Shown here: piece by piece, positions 1 to 10,999 of the stretch
How positions within the stretch are numbered: position 1 is the stretch's first letter
Layout of the letters: each line of letters begins with the position of its first letter
Origin: Allantophomopsis cytisporea
Lineage: Eukaryota > Ascomycota > Leotiomycetes > Phacidiales > Phacidiaceae
Assembly (NCBI GenBank): GCA_024752435.1
Contig: CP103035.1
Coordinates: 2,229,465 to 2,293,464 of the forward strand
Direction of reading: 5' to 3'
Length of the DNA: 64,000 nt
The notes under the pieces: model-generated
What the model saw: only the letters and a program-made list of their open reading frames with translations
What the model was told of the DNA's origin: nothing
Databases searched by the model: none
Made by a program: the position numbers and the translations under genes

Positions 1-615
1 AATCTGTCAGCAGGAATGTTGAACATCCCCGGGAGTTTTTAAAGCACATCGAAAAAGTGTAAAATAAATTGCTGATATGTAGACGAGTTTTTCAAGTGAA
101 AAATAAACATAAACAAACGAAAAATCAGTTTTAAATAGAAGTACATTCTTGATCCTCTTATTTTAGTGAGAAGCATTGCAATGTTTGCAAATGGTTTTAC
201 CAAGACTGTACTACATATTTGAGAAGTGAATCAACACCCTGAAAAAGAGTGCCTCAAAGATGTGGTTTTTGCGTGTGAAATGTATTTAATCTCTGTCTGA
301 TAGTATAGAGGTGCTGTAAAGGATTGTGATGGCTTTATAGTACAAGCTGCTGTTGCTTATACTCTTTATTAGTTACAGCCTGTTCCAAACATGATTAAAC
401 AAGCTCACCAGAAAGTCCATTGCAGGGCCAACCGAAAGTAAGATAAAATTGACAAATGACGAAACAAGCTTAGCTGTGAGCCTATTTCACCTTGATACTC
501 GGAAAGAGAAGACACTGACGGCGAAGGCACATACTGTAAAGTCTATGATTCTGGAAATCGTGAACGCCTTGAGGGGAGTTGAAGTGGTACTTATAGTTGT
601 CAAAGTGCTCCGGCA
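1..615. other. No gene recognised
   Basis: No open frame longer than about 65 codons and no recognisable protein similarity on either strand. Composition is ordinary for the non-RIP part of the window. It may be intergenic DNA or a very old remnant. Confidence 0.5.
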
Positions 616-860
616 GTATCTGTGAGCCATCAATTTTCTGAGGGCCATCATTTGTGGAGGGTCATCACTTCGGAGAGCCATTACTTCGGAGAGCCATCAC
701 TTCCAGAGAGCCATCATTTTCGGAATGCCATCAATTCTCTGGAGGGACATCAGTTGTCAGAGAGTCATTGCTTCTGGAGGGTCATCATTTCGGAAAGCCA
801 TCAATTCTCTGAGGGCCATCACTTCCGAAAGGCCATCACTTCTGGAGGGCTCTCAATCTA
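616..860 (+). repeat. Degenerate minisatellite, about 18 bp unit
   Basis: Imperfect tandem copies built around GAGRGCCATCACTTC run through this stretch. The period is a multiple of three, so the plus frame stays open and would read as a hexapeptide-like repeat (variants of SESHHF), but there is no other evidence of a gene. A single isolated unit recurs near 1165-1195, suggesting the array was once longer or moved. Confidence 0.75.
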
Positions 861-2394
861 ATGAAGCTCTTCACTGATACTTGAGAGTGCATCCACTCTA
901 CAGGAATATCTCAGCGCTATCATGCCCAAGGGATTTGAGGCAGATTATAGAAAGTTGTGTCCACTACTTGCCTCTTTAAACTCGCAAATATCTCAAGTTT
1001 TGAGGGAGCTCTTTCTCTGGGGCTTAATCAATATTACCTGCATTATAATTTGATGGCCTCAATATATGTGAGATGTTCCAGGTGAGGGTGATTAGATTGT
1101 TGGAGAAATATATAGAAGTGGCGTGAACTGTCAGGCGAAGTTATAAATTCTGTCAAAACGAACTCTGAAGGCTGTCACTTTTCTGAGGGCCATCAATTTT
1201 GTGTGACTTTTCATTAGTTCTAAGCATGGGTTAACTCTACCACAATGTCTTAGCGGTACGAATATGCCTGAGGTATTAAAAGCAAACCATAGAACGTACT
1301 TTTTTATTACTGTACACAAGACCCTCAAGTATATTGCTTCTGTAGGTCCAAATTTACCGCTGATGGGCAAGCAGTACTCATCGATCATGAGTTGAAATGT
1401 GATTATGCTTCAATCAACCAACCAAGCTCGAATATCTAAATATTTCCCAATAAATAACTTGACTCATCCAAGGAATCGTCTCGACCGGAATCTCTTTGGC
1501 AGTTCTATGTTATTGTGCTGCTCTATTGTAGGCCTTAATGTTCAGAGTTCTAAACAAATCGACGCGCGTCTGTCAAAGTGATCTGTAGCGTTAGCCCTTG
1601 CTCCACAGAATACAGCCAAAGGCGTAAATCAGTCAGACTTGGCCAAGTTCCAACAGGACTCTTTGTTGTTTTCAATGTTGCAAAACAAAGGCATCAGACT
1701 CCGGTTCGTTGGCGTGAGTCATTCAGCTTGCAGCTCGATTGGGTCGAAGTCAGCCACAATATTGTGTGTCAGCGAGTCGAATTGAAAACCTTAGCGCCCT
1801 AAGCACAAAATCACCACACGTGTGAAGACAGGCGCATGCATTGTCATGCAGTGTGTGCACCTGGCTGATGTAGAGTCAACGTCACCTACCCTTTTCATTC
1901 AGAAGGACTTTTCCATTGACTCTCAAAGAACTGATGATTACGAAACCCACCCTTTGAACACAATACAATGATATACCATTAGCACACTATCCTCTGTCAA
2001 TTCACACATGCGTAATGGCTTAACAAGACACAGCAGATGATGAATCAAGTCAAATGATATTCTGGACACATATTGGATGGATTATTTTCTTGCATGTCCA
2101 GTTCAACAAAGTGGAAGACAGTCGAACGATGTCGCTCCCTTCTGGTGGTGTGAACTGAGTGTGAATTTGCACGTACCATGTCAACAGGGATTGCGAAAAC
2201 GAGCCTGGCATGCACGTACCTTACATATTTACACGGGCCATGACTTAAAAACTTGCACGCGCCTCCTTGTCAGCTAGGGTCGTTAGGTCAATCGAAACGT
2301 CGCGCAACCTTGGGATGTCTACAAGGATGATAAAGTGAAGCTTTCACCTGAATCTGAGCTCCACGACTGTCTTAAATTTTGCCAATGATTAGTC
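861..2394. other. No gene recognised
   Basis: Short open frames only (up to 85 codons), none with a recognisable motif, usual exon structure or low-complexity signature of a real fungal protein. Nothing else is visible except the stray minisatellite unit near 1165-1195. Confidence 0.5.
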
Positions 2395-2705
2395 TTTTCC
2401 GGTCATCTTTGACCATGTATCTTTACCACTTCACCTGTCCACCCACCTTCGTCGCCTTGCTATTTGACCCTTAACTATCCACCCCAATTTCGGCACATCT
2501 ACATTACCCCCCAGTTTTTGACCATTCACCGTTCCACCCTCAACTCCATCACTTTGCTATTTTAACCCCAATTTCGACACATCTTCATCTCATCCTCAGC
2601 TTTGAATCGTTTACCTCTACTACTTCACCTTCCACTCTTAACTTTCCATTTTACCAATTCCCTAATTTTGACCCATCATCTTTCCACCCTTTTACCACTC
2701 GACGC
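2395..2705. repeat. Degenerate pyrimidine-rich repeats
   Basis: The plus strand is strongly C+T rich and repeats phrases such as TTTGACCAT, CCACCCTCAACT and CCCCAATTTCG.CACATCT about three times at a spacing of roughly 85-110 bp. The copies are too diverged for an exact unit. Confidence 0.55.
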
Positions 2706-3631
2706 AAGATCACGTATTTTGAGACCCGGATATGTTCAGAGTATTGTCAGGTCTTTTTTCTAAGTGTTTAATGGAGAATTGGAACGATATCATATAATAT
2801 GATCGTCAAAGCGAACAGTACTGTTAGCGAATGACAACATGTTTGGTGGATTGGAATGCGTCTTGATCTATTGATCTACTTGTGCCGAGTTTTTCTGCTC
2901 TAATCGAGTCAAATTAAGTTCCATCGAAAGGGTAAAGAGAGAGAAAAGGGTCAAAGAAAGGGTCAATATATCTTGACCCAAACTAGTTGTCCGGGAAACA
3001 GGGAGTAGTGTCACACATTGACCCTTCCTACAATTTTCTGATGGATATACTTACCCAAATGACAAACTCTTTTCAGACATGTTTGTCATTGTTGGAGAAC
3101 GATTCAGTTTTGACGCTATACATTTACTTTTAGCTAGTGGGGTGTTCCATCCTAAAGATCTTCTCACTTAAAGTATAAGTATCTTATCTCGCCCTCGTTA
3201 TTGAACTGAATAGAAGCTGTAAGCCAGACCACTACTGCAATCCTGAATAGTTGAAAGTGGGTATCTCCTCTGGTATCAAAATTTACGAACAACCTGACAC
3301 AATATAAAGGTTGAATCGCAGACGGGAGGTCAACGATTAGTCTTATCTGGAGACATGAAAAATATTATCTCTCAATATGAGCAATCATCTCGCGAGCTAA
3401 AGTATCAACGGGGAATCTCTTCGGATGCTGTTCAAACAAGTATGGCTCCTACCTGTATATAGAAAACTTTCTAACAGCTGAACAGGTGAGCAGATTGTCA
3501 ATGAGAATGGGAGAGTCCGACACTTACGAGGATGCATGGCGTGTTATGTACATTTACCCTGCAAATTGGATCCTCAAAATCGAAGTCACCAGCAACTAAA
3601 CGTTGGTCTGTAGATCGCGTTATACAGACGC
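2706..3631. other. No gene recognised
   Basis: No supported gene. Around 2935-3030 the heptamer GGGTCAA and its complement TTGACCC recur in both orientations, which could fold, but no known element is recognised. Confidence 0.45.
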
Positions 3632-3982
3632 TGTGTAATGCCCTAGCTGTTGAAGCCCCACAGGGTCGCTCCGAGAGGGAAATCGAGTGGTGGTTTGACT
3701 GCATAATCCGTCTCTGTCAGCCTAACAGCTCTCTTCTCTTACACAATGTAAAGAGAGAGCCGTATTCCTTTGATAGATAGGGCCTTCGTGCACAACTTGA
3801 ATCAAAACTTTTCACCTGCCTTTGCCTACCTTTGTCTTACGTATCAAGCTACGTGCTTCGATACCAATCACCCACTTGACTTGTTCCACAGGAGAGCCAT
3901 TACCTCTTCGAATACCGTGCCAGTATAATTGCTCGCTGAGAAGCATGTGCTTTACCATCTACCTAGCAGTAAGGACGTAACA
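3632..3982 (+). repeat. Solo LTR of the gypsy family, not RIP-altered
   Basis: The 3' half clearly matches the LTRs of the two gypsy elements: the phrases CTTCGATACCAA, GAGAGCC.TTACCTCTT, CGTGC.AGTATA and GAGAAGC.TGTGCTTT occur in the same order and spacing, and it ends in GACGTAACA exactly like the 3' end at 20461. This copy keeps C and G where the full-length elements have T and A, so it is older than, or escaped, the RIP that hit them. The left boundary is uncertain (TGTGTAATGCC proposed), and no target-site duplication is seen. No internal gag or pol sequence is attached. Confidence 0.7.
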
Positions 3983-4199
3983 GAAGGGCTTAACGGTTGC
4001 TGTTTAGGCAGCAGAGAGTACATGGCTTGATGGATTTTGGATGCCCTGCGTAGAAAAAATTTAATAGCTGGAAATTTAATTTCACTAAGATGAGTTCTTC
4101 CCACGAACTGATTAAGGGCTCCGGTGTACACCTGACGGTAACGAGAAGTGCTGTATTGGTACTAGCAGTCTGTTATTCGGGTTGAGCGCATCGAACGGT

Positions 4200-4480
4200 G
4201 ATTAAGCACTCGATGCTCATAGTAAGTATCCTTCCTCAGATATCTCATTGATTTTTTTGTCTCAACGTCTTCGGAGGATACCCGGGCTCTTACCTGAGAA
4301 TGCAGATGAGGTATCTTTCAGGACAGTTGCTAGTTCTCTTTCATATCGGTGTTTCGTCTTCGATTAAAGTAAATGAATTATAGCTGCCGTTCGATTTCTC
4401 ATTCTAGTTTGTACTTCTAGGGTTGACCTGTTGCTGCATTCCAGATGTCAAATTTGCGGGCAGTTCAAAGGGGTGAGGAA
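4200..4480 (-). pseudogene. Decayed Myb/SANT 3' fragment, unit A
   Basis: The minus strand resembles the Myb/SANT-encoding 3' part of the gene at 8792-10929 (shared TTCTCTTTCATATCGG and GGTTGACTTGTTGCTG) but is full of stops and small indels. A matching fragment lies downstream of the paralogue at 8335-8650. It is therefore a second, broken copy of the domain that existed before the segment was duplicated, not the missing end of the gene at 4639-5913. Confidence 0.65.
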
Positions 4481-4638
4481 CTCATGGAGGTATCTTTAAA
4501 TATTTGGGAGATAGTAAAGTAACTTTCATGCTACAGCACATGATTATATGACATCTAAAAGACTAGCAAGAGTAGATATGACGTTCAGAGTTGGCATAGC
4601 TACAGCCTTCGCATGCTCCTCGTTATCATGCTCCTCAT

Positions 4639-5913
4639 TTATATGCTGCTCGTTGACGAGTTCTTGCTTTGGACCTTGCTTTCTATCGTCGCACTGAGGT
4701 GCGCCCTACGTTTGATAGGTCTTGAGTCCTTTTCATATTCGCTTGAATCGGGGGTAGTCTCGCTGGAGGTATAAAGTTGACCTGAATTAGGATCGCTCGC
4801 GGAGCCTCGTCTACGTTTGCAATGACGAACACCAGGCTGTTGTGGTGGCTGTAGTGACACACCGACTTTCATCTTCTTAGATTGAGAAGTATCACCGGGT
4901 TTCGTTGGTGTAGGAGGGCCTGTCGGGCAGATTCCCTTGGCGGAATCTCTTGAGAGGTTGTCGCCAGATCCCTCAGCTTTATGCTTCTGGATTGTAGCTT
5001 GCTGGCCCCACTCGCCAGGACTGTCGTCACACTCCGATTCTGCCCCGTTCCCAAGCTGTGGCTTCGACCTTAGCTCTTTTACTGCGTTCTGGAAGGGGTC
5101 TCCCAGTTGAATCAAATCGTTGAAGGCTGGATATTCTGTCTGATTTAGGGATGTCTTCGGATGATCTTTATGCTGGACAGGAGATGGGCAAAGCTCCTTG
5201 GTAGGGCCAAGATCAACGTCGACATTGAACGTGTGTTTGATTGTGGAAGTGAGCGTGTGCTTTGGACGAGAGGATGTGTTCTGGTAGGAATGTTGGCGGT
5301 GAAGACGATTTCGATTGTCTTCTGCAATATTTGTACCCTCGTTTTCCTTAAAAACATCGGACTTGCTATACAGGTCGTCATTGATAACCACCGACACATC
5401 TAGGCGAAGTTAGTACTCATTGTAGTACAAGAGACTTTTGTTGACTTACCTTGGCTATCGCTGCACTGGTGCCCGTTTGATGACATTGGCTGCATTTCTT
5501 CCATACGATTGTAAGTTGCTTTGTGGTCTGACTCGATTTCCTGCTGGGGATTGGCCTTAACGGCAGAAATCTCCGACTCAACCTCCTTGCCAAATCGCGT
5601 CCACCATAATGTCTCGAGGCTTGGTAGATCATCATCGTCGACTTCACTATCCGCAGTATGGTCTGAATTGAGGTTCTTGCATGCTAAGCCCAATCAATTA
5701 GATACTACAAATCGGAAAGGAGTATTGTACAATCTTACCTTGATTTTGCGAAGAATTTTTCTTTCTGTGTCTTTGTATCTCCTCCTCCTCCTGCGTACTG
5801 GTCTGCTGAATAGTTCCAAAGTCACCATTTGTCGTAGAAAGATCTTTACTGCGAAGTGATGCAGGCGCAGGTGAGGGCTGATGTCCGACGCAATTCATGT
5901 TTACACTATCCAT
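4639..5913 (-). CDS. SANT-family paralogue lacking its SANT domain
   Basis: Three exons: 5913-5739, 5683-5450 and 5399-4639. Introns are GTAAGA..TTAG and GTAAGT..CTAG, the second with a perfect TACTAAC branch point. Phases agree and give 389 residues. The protein is acidic and Ser/Gln rich with basic patches (near KRRRGSASD and PIKRRAHLS); no catalytic domain is visible. Exon 1 is exactly as long as in the paralogue at 8792-10929 (175 nt) and exons start with similar words (MNCV; DSEVDD). The reading frame ends after VQSKNSSTSSI, joining the paralogue's QSKN region straight to its 3' terminal STRS-like codons, so an internal deletion has removed the segment that encodes the Myb/SANT domain. 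The function is unknown; it may be a non-DNA-binding form or a decaying copy. Confidence 0.6.
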
Positions 5914-5975
5914 AACCGAAAAGTTAGGAGGAACAAAAAAATTGATGTGTCCGATTGATCACGGCATTGCAACTG

Positions 5976-5983
5976 CTATATAG
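5976..5983 (-). promoter_or_regulatory. TATA-like element of the 4639-5913 gene
   Basis: CTATATAG lies 63-70 nt upstream of the ATG. The same octamer sits 62-69 nt upstream of the paralogue's ATG (10991-10998) although the surrounding DNA has diverged, which supports a retained core promoter element. Confidence 0.45.
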
Positions 5984-5989
5984 CAATTC

Positions 5990-7480
5990 GAAAGCGCCAT
6001 TCAGCTTTGCTCCCCTAGCCATTTTTCATTCGCGAAATACCGCTCCCAACTGCCATTTCTATCCCTTTGAGCTCTAGACCGCATACGAAAATTGAAGACT
6101 TGAAACTTTGTTAGGGGCGTCTCATCCTGTACTTCTCAGCTGATAGACTTCACTTGCTTCTGGGGTAAAGACCAACAGTCGAAGTGCTCCCTGGCCTAGC
6201 ATACCATTGTGTTGTGATTGTCGGCGAAGTGAATCCACCATGCTATTCCCCTGTTTTGTAAAGGGCCAATGAAGGCTACGTTGGCATCCACTGTTGCTAT
6301 AGGTATCAAGGTCCAGACAGGCGTTATTAAGGGGCTGGAGCACTCTCTACCCTTGCTGCTGTCTGCTAAAGCTCCTCACTTACCCTGTATTGGCACCACA
6401 TGACGTAAACCCTGCCCCGAAGAACGCATTGATGATGCTTCGTACAGTCAATAATGGCGTTTAGCCTGTGCATACAGCTGATGGTCAGGGTAAAACGACA
6501 CTTTCGCCATGCGAATATGTAAGCTGTGAGGCAAGATCTATCTGGTAACACTTTGGACGGAATTTGCATTTCTGCATCGCCAATCGGAAGACCTGCGGAG
6601 CTGAAGTACCTCAATCTCCTTGAGCTGCAGATTAGTAAGCCCCTCCTATGAAATTGGGAGTAACTACGTATAGAGCAATTAATTCCTTGAAGTGTACTAA
6701 TGAGCCATACCATCCCCCGAACGATTCGTATAGTGTATACAAGAACACACTGTGATAACGGGGAGCCAGCTTTCACAGCCCCGTGGAACCGGGCGATGAC
6801 CAGGATCAACCATGAGCTTCTGTTCATCGACCAGCGAGATACGATGGGCCGCTTTATGCTTCCCATCTATCAAAGTCTCAGATGCAGCAGTGACAAACAA
6901 GCATGATTTGGAATCTCCATGGAGGCAGCACAACAACTATGATAGCTAGCACTTGCGTTATTTCTGCTATGGATCTTTCTTGAAGGTCTCATCACTCAGC
7001 CTGCGTCGATAGTTCCGCAGTCTCTGAACATGCGGTAGATGACGCCGCCAAAGACTTACACCCATGCCTAGAAAACTGCTTACGGGATGAACAAGCCGAT
7101 GGATGTTATGGGAACGTAGCCAATGACCACATGGACGCCAGGTGAGCTTGCTTAAAAATAGCATGCTTAATTTTCGCTGGCCGCATCGAAATTCGGGTTC
7201 GTTATGCGATATCTGACGCTGAGCACTTAGTGTTTTGGTTCAGCCGCTACTATGCTCACCGTATAGAATATTCAATAGTAAGTACAAGCTCGCCGTCGTG
7301 ACGGATGGATTTGGGGACGCTGTGCCTTCGGCGCCGTAGCGATGTGGGGATAGGGAACGCAGGGCAGGCTGTGAGTCGAGGATGAACTGTTGAGCAGCGT
7401 AGAGATCTGGGTGAGATTAGTAAATAACATACGGGTGCGAGCAGACAGCAGGTAGATAGGAACGGTGCTGCGCTTGAATG
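5990..7480 (-). other. Unrecognised duplicated DNA upstream of unit A gene
   Basis: Homologous to about 11000-12440. Open frames exist on the minus strand (for example 6866-6366 and 6936-6697), and in both copies a translated patch around KLMVDPG/KLVIDPG followed by an R-C-E cluster is similar, hinting at an old protein-coding gene. The frames do not continue between copies and no family is recognised, so it is left as a probable gene relic. Confidence 0.4.
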
Positions 7481-7744
7481 GCGAGAAAGGAGTAATTCTA
7501 CAAGAGCAGTCGATAATCAGAGATTGAGCAATCAAAAATCGCAATAGAAGCACAATCCTAGAAGTAAAAGACAGTTCTTGACTTTAGTTTCCCACATGGT
7601 AGCTATGTTGTATCAAAACAAGTTTTCAATTAAGAGACAGTAGGCTACAATGCATAGGAAGCCATTCCGAGATATGACCTTTTTACTACGAGCATGGGAT
7701 AATTTGGCGTGACATTAATACTTAGCGAGAAAGTGACGCGAAAA

Positions 7745-7906
7745 TGACACCCTCACTCACCCTGCTCACCCACCTCACCCAGGTTCTCACCCAACCTCAC
7801 CCAGATCACCCAATTCCTCACCCTCCTCACCCTCCTCACCCAGTTTCTCACCCTCCTCACCCAGTTTCTCACCCTCCTCACCCAACCTCACCCACGTTAC
7901 CCTGGC
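7745..7906. repeat. Short tandem repeat, TCACCC-rich
   Basis: Tandem variants of CTCACCCTCCTCACC and CCCAGTTTCTCACCC. The plus frame translates as PHPPHP-type low complexity but lacks any other coding support. It lies in the junction between duplication units A and B. Confidence 0.8.
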
Positions 7907-8334
7907 ACAGCTCACCTTCTATTTCGTGAGCCACTCAGGTCTAAGCAGCGACCCGCGATGGGTGTTAGGCTTCCGTTTGGAGAAGATTTGAGTGTCTGCC
8001 ATTGTACTGAAATCGAAAACGGTGGGAGAGAACCGAGGAAGATGGTGCTAGGCACGGATCGTCCAAATACGCTGGAAAATATAGCCAATCCAACTTCTAC
8101 AATGAAGGCACAAACTGGAATATGGATCTCGTGATGCTACGGATCAATATGTTACACTACAGAAAATAAGGTTAGATATCCGACATCTTTATACAGAATT
8201 ATAACATAACACGTTAAGAAATGAATGGTAATCGACAGTAGCATCTACTTGGGCAATATTTTCATAGAATAGCCTATAGAGGCGGATACAGGAATAATTG
8301 TGATAACAATACATAAATTTTCTGCCAATATACT
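7907..8334. other. No gene recognised
   Basis: Spacer between the tandem repeat and duplication unit B. No open frame or motif of note. Confidence 0.5.
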
Positions 8335-8650
8335 ATCGGAAGACTTAGTGCGTATCCTTCTTCAACTCTCTCATTGATCTGTGTTATTTTAGTGGCTTCA
8401 ACGCTTCTTTTCCAGCTTCGTGCAGTAGTGCACTTTAGAGTGTAGTCAGGCTCCTTTCTGGGAATGCAGATAAGATTGCTTTCCAAAATAACTTTTGCTT
8501 TTCTTCATGTCGACTAGCATCTCATCGTCGAGTGGCGTGAACCATGTGTAGCTACCTTTGGCATTCCTCCTTTGCTCAGTATGCTGTGAAGCATGCTATG
8601 AATTATGCTCTGATTATGATACAGTGTCGAACTTTTCATGCCGAAGGCGG
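8335..8650 (-). pseudogene. Decayed Myb/SANT 3' fragment, unit B
   Basis: The minus strand still reads patches such as CIPRKEP.YTLKC.T with downstream lysine-rich residues, corresponding to the FPERTRASLQVHYCTKLK region of the neighbouring intact gene, and DNA near 8500-8570 matches the gene's 9035-9110. Stops and shifts prevent a continuous frame. It is the counterpart of 4200-4480. Confidence 0.65.
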
Positions 8651-8791
8651 GAATGGTTTTTAGGTGTGAGGAGCTCACGGATATGTCCTCGATGTATGGG
8701 AGGTAGTAAAGTAACTCTCAAGCTATAGCATATGATCATATGACATTTGGGAGAGACTAAAAAGAAGAAATGACGTTAAGAGTTGGTATGG

Positions 8792-10929
8792 CTACATTCT
8801 TGACATGCTCCTCGTTGACATTCTCCTTGTTGATTTGTCCCCCTTTGATCCTGTTGACTTGTTACCCGTTGATCCCGTTGACTTATCCTCCATGACCTTC
8901 TTCGCGGGCTTTTTCTGCCTTTGTGACTTAACAGCTTTATTTTTTAGCTTTGTACAGTAGTGTACTTGAAGTGAAGCCCTAGTTCTCTCTGGAAACGCAG
9001 ATTCGATTTCCCTCCAAGTCAACTTCTGGTTCTCTTTCATATCGGCCAACATATCGTCGTCGAGTTGCGTGAATCTCGTGTTGCGGCCGTTTACTCTCCT
9101 ACGTTGCTTTGGATGTGCTGAGGTTGACTTGTTGCTGGCCATGGAACGGTAAACTTGGGGGTGGCTTGGAGGTGCAAGAAGTTCACGGAGATGTCCTAAG
9201 CTAAATTCAAGGCTGTATGATACGTCCTCGCCGATCCTTGTCCTTTTAAGGAATCCTTGGAAAGGCCACTCATTGTATTCTGCGCTGTCTGTTGACAGAG
9301 GTGCATTGGTAGATAATGGAAGAGAAAATTTGTCTGCTGCTTGGCTGTCTCGATCGCATATCTGACCGCAGTTCTTGCTTTGGACGCTGCTGTTGCTATT
9401 GCTTGTTGTAACGGGGCGCCTCCCACGTTTTGCAGGTCTAGGCTCCGCGTCAGAATCGCTTGCATCGGGGCTGGTCTCGTTGGGGGTATGAAGTTGATGT
9501 TGGTCAGGGGCAATAGCGGAATATCGCTTACGTTTGCGACGACAAACGTAAGGCGGCTGTGGTAGGTGTGACGACATATCGACTTCCATCTCTTCAGCTT
9601 GAGAAGCATCAACGGATTCCGCCGGTACAGGAAGATTTGTTGTGCAGACTTCATGCTCCTGGATTGTGTCTTGCTGATCCCACTGCCAAGTACTGTCGTT
9701 ACCCTCCGATCCTGCCCCTTTCTCACGCTGTTGCTCCGACTGCAGTTCTTCTACCGCGTTCTGAGAAGGTCCTCCTAGCTTAGTTGAGTCGATAAGCGAG
9801 GGAGAGTCTGTCTGATCCAGTGGTGCCCCAGGAAAAGGGACTGCTGGTCCAACATCAGACTGAGAAGCATCAACGGCTGCCGCTGATCCACAAAGGTCTG
9901 TTGGGCAGATTACCTTTATAGAGTCACCCGAGAAGTTGTCGACAGATTCTTCAACTCCATGCTCCTGGATCGTATCTTGCTGGCCCCACTCGCCAGCACT
10001 GTCGTCACACTCCGATTCTGCCCTATTCTCACGCTGTTGCTTCGATTGTAGCTCTTCTACTGCGTTCTGGGAAGGGCCTTCCAGCTCAATCGGATCTTCG
10101 AGAGCTGGATAGTTTGTCTGTTCCAGTGGTGCCTCAGGGGACGGAATTGAAAGTCCAGCATAATCTTGCAACAAAGGCAACGAATAACTTGGGTGCTCAA
10201 TAGGAGATGGGCGAGGCTCTTGTGTAAGGCTGAGATCAATGTCGACATTGAACATGTTTTCAATCGTAGCAGGGCATGTCGTGTTCGAACGAGAGGATGT
10301 GTTGTAGTAGGAAGATTGGCTATGAAGAAGATTCGGATTGCCTTGTGTGTCATTTGAATCTTCGTTTTCATCAGTGTCATAGGATTCGCTGTATGGCTCG
10401 TCGTCGATGACCAACGGGTCATCTATGCGCAGTTAGTACTCATTGTAGCACAAGAGAATTTATTAGCTTACTTTGACTGTTACCGCGCTGGTCATCATTC
10501 GATGACATTGACTGCGTTTCCTCCATATGGTTGTGGGTTACTTTGTAAGATAACTCGACTGTCTGCTGAGGACAGGCCTTGAGAGCAGAAGCCTCTGACT
10601 TGGCCTTCTTGCCAAAGCGTGCCTGCAACAGTTCTTCCAGGCTTGGTAGAGTATCGTCGACTTCGCTGTCTTCAGTAGGGTCTGGGTTGGTGGAGTTCAC
10701 TGAGCCGAATCGATCAGATACTAGAAACCGAAAAGGAGCATTATACTATCTTACCTTCGTTTCGCACAGAAAACTCTCCTCTGTGTCTTGGAACTTCTCT
10801 GACCTGCGTACTAATCTGCCGATCAATTCTGCCCGTGCCTTTTATCATAGAGCGATCTCCACTGCGAGGTGGTGCAGGCACAGCTGGGGGCTGGTAAAAT
10901 TGAACACAGTTCATGTCGACGGTAGCCAT
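8792..10929 (-). CDS. Myb/SANT-like DNA-binding protein
   Basis: Three exons: 10929-10755, 10699-10472 and 10422-8792; all phases match and give 677 residues. Intron 2 has a TACTAAC branch point and TAG acceptor; exons 2 and 3 start without their own ATG, as expected after splicing. Residues 584-628 form a Myb/SANT-like helix set (RFTQLDDDML..LTWREIESAFPERTRASLQ..KLK), preceded by a WPFQGFLKRTRIG..YSLEF stretch common beside such domains in fungi. The tail is KST/KGD-rich and basic. The middle is acidic, Ser/Gln rich and contains an internal tandem repeat (PSQNAVEELQS..QQ.., encoded near 10120-9960 and 9830-9655). Likely a nuclear DNA-binding protein of unknown target. Its paralogue at 4639-5913 has lost the domain. 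Confidence 0.75.
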
Positions 10930-10990
10930 GTTTGAAAATTAGGAGTGGGAAAAGGTTAATGTTATTGATTTATCGGGGCAGTGTAGGATG

Positions 10991-10998
10991 CTATATAG
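10991..10998 (-). promoter_or_regulatory. TATA-like element of the SANT gene
   Basis: CTATATAG, 62-69 nt upstream of the ATG, matches the octamer at the same distance upstream of the paralogue at 4639-5913. Confidence 0.45.
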
Positions 10999-10999
10999 G

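Larger units (their letters stand above)
4200..7480. repeat. Segmental duplication, unit A
   Basis: Aligns by eye with 8335-12440 along its whole length: SANT remnant, three-exon gene, promoter and the unrecognised upstream stretch appear in the same order and orientation. Shared landmarks include GCGAAATACCG.TCCCAACTGCCA (6035-6058 and 11045-11068) and ATTTCTGCTAT.G (about 6960 and 11932). Divergence is high and includes indels, so the event is old. Unlike the gypsy elements, the units are not AT-biased. Ends are approximate. Confidence 0.7.

Noticed and set aside
6366..6866. 166-codon minus-strand ORF as a real gene
   Set aside because: The homologous region in unit B does not keep this frame, and no splice-consistent product was found.
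7745..7906. CRISPR-like array or a proline/histidine-rich protein
   Set aside because: A simple TCACCC-type tandem repeat in a eukaryotic context with no spacers and no coding support.
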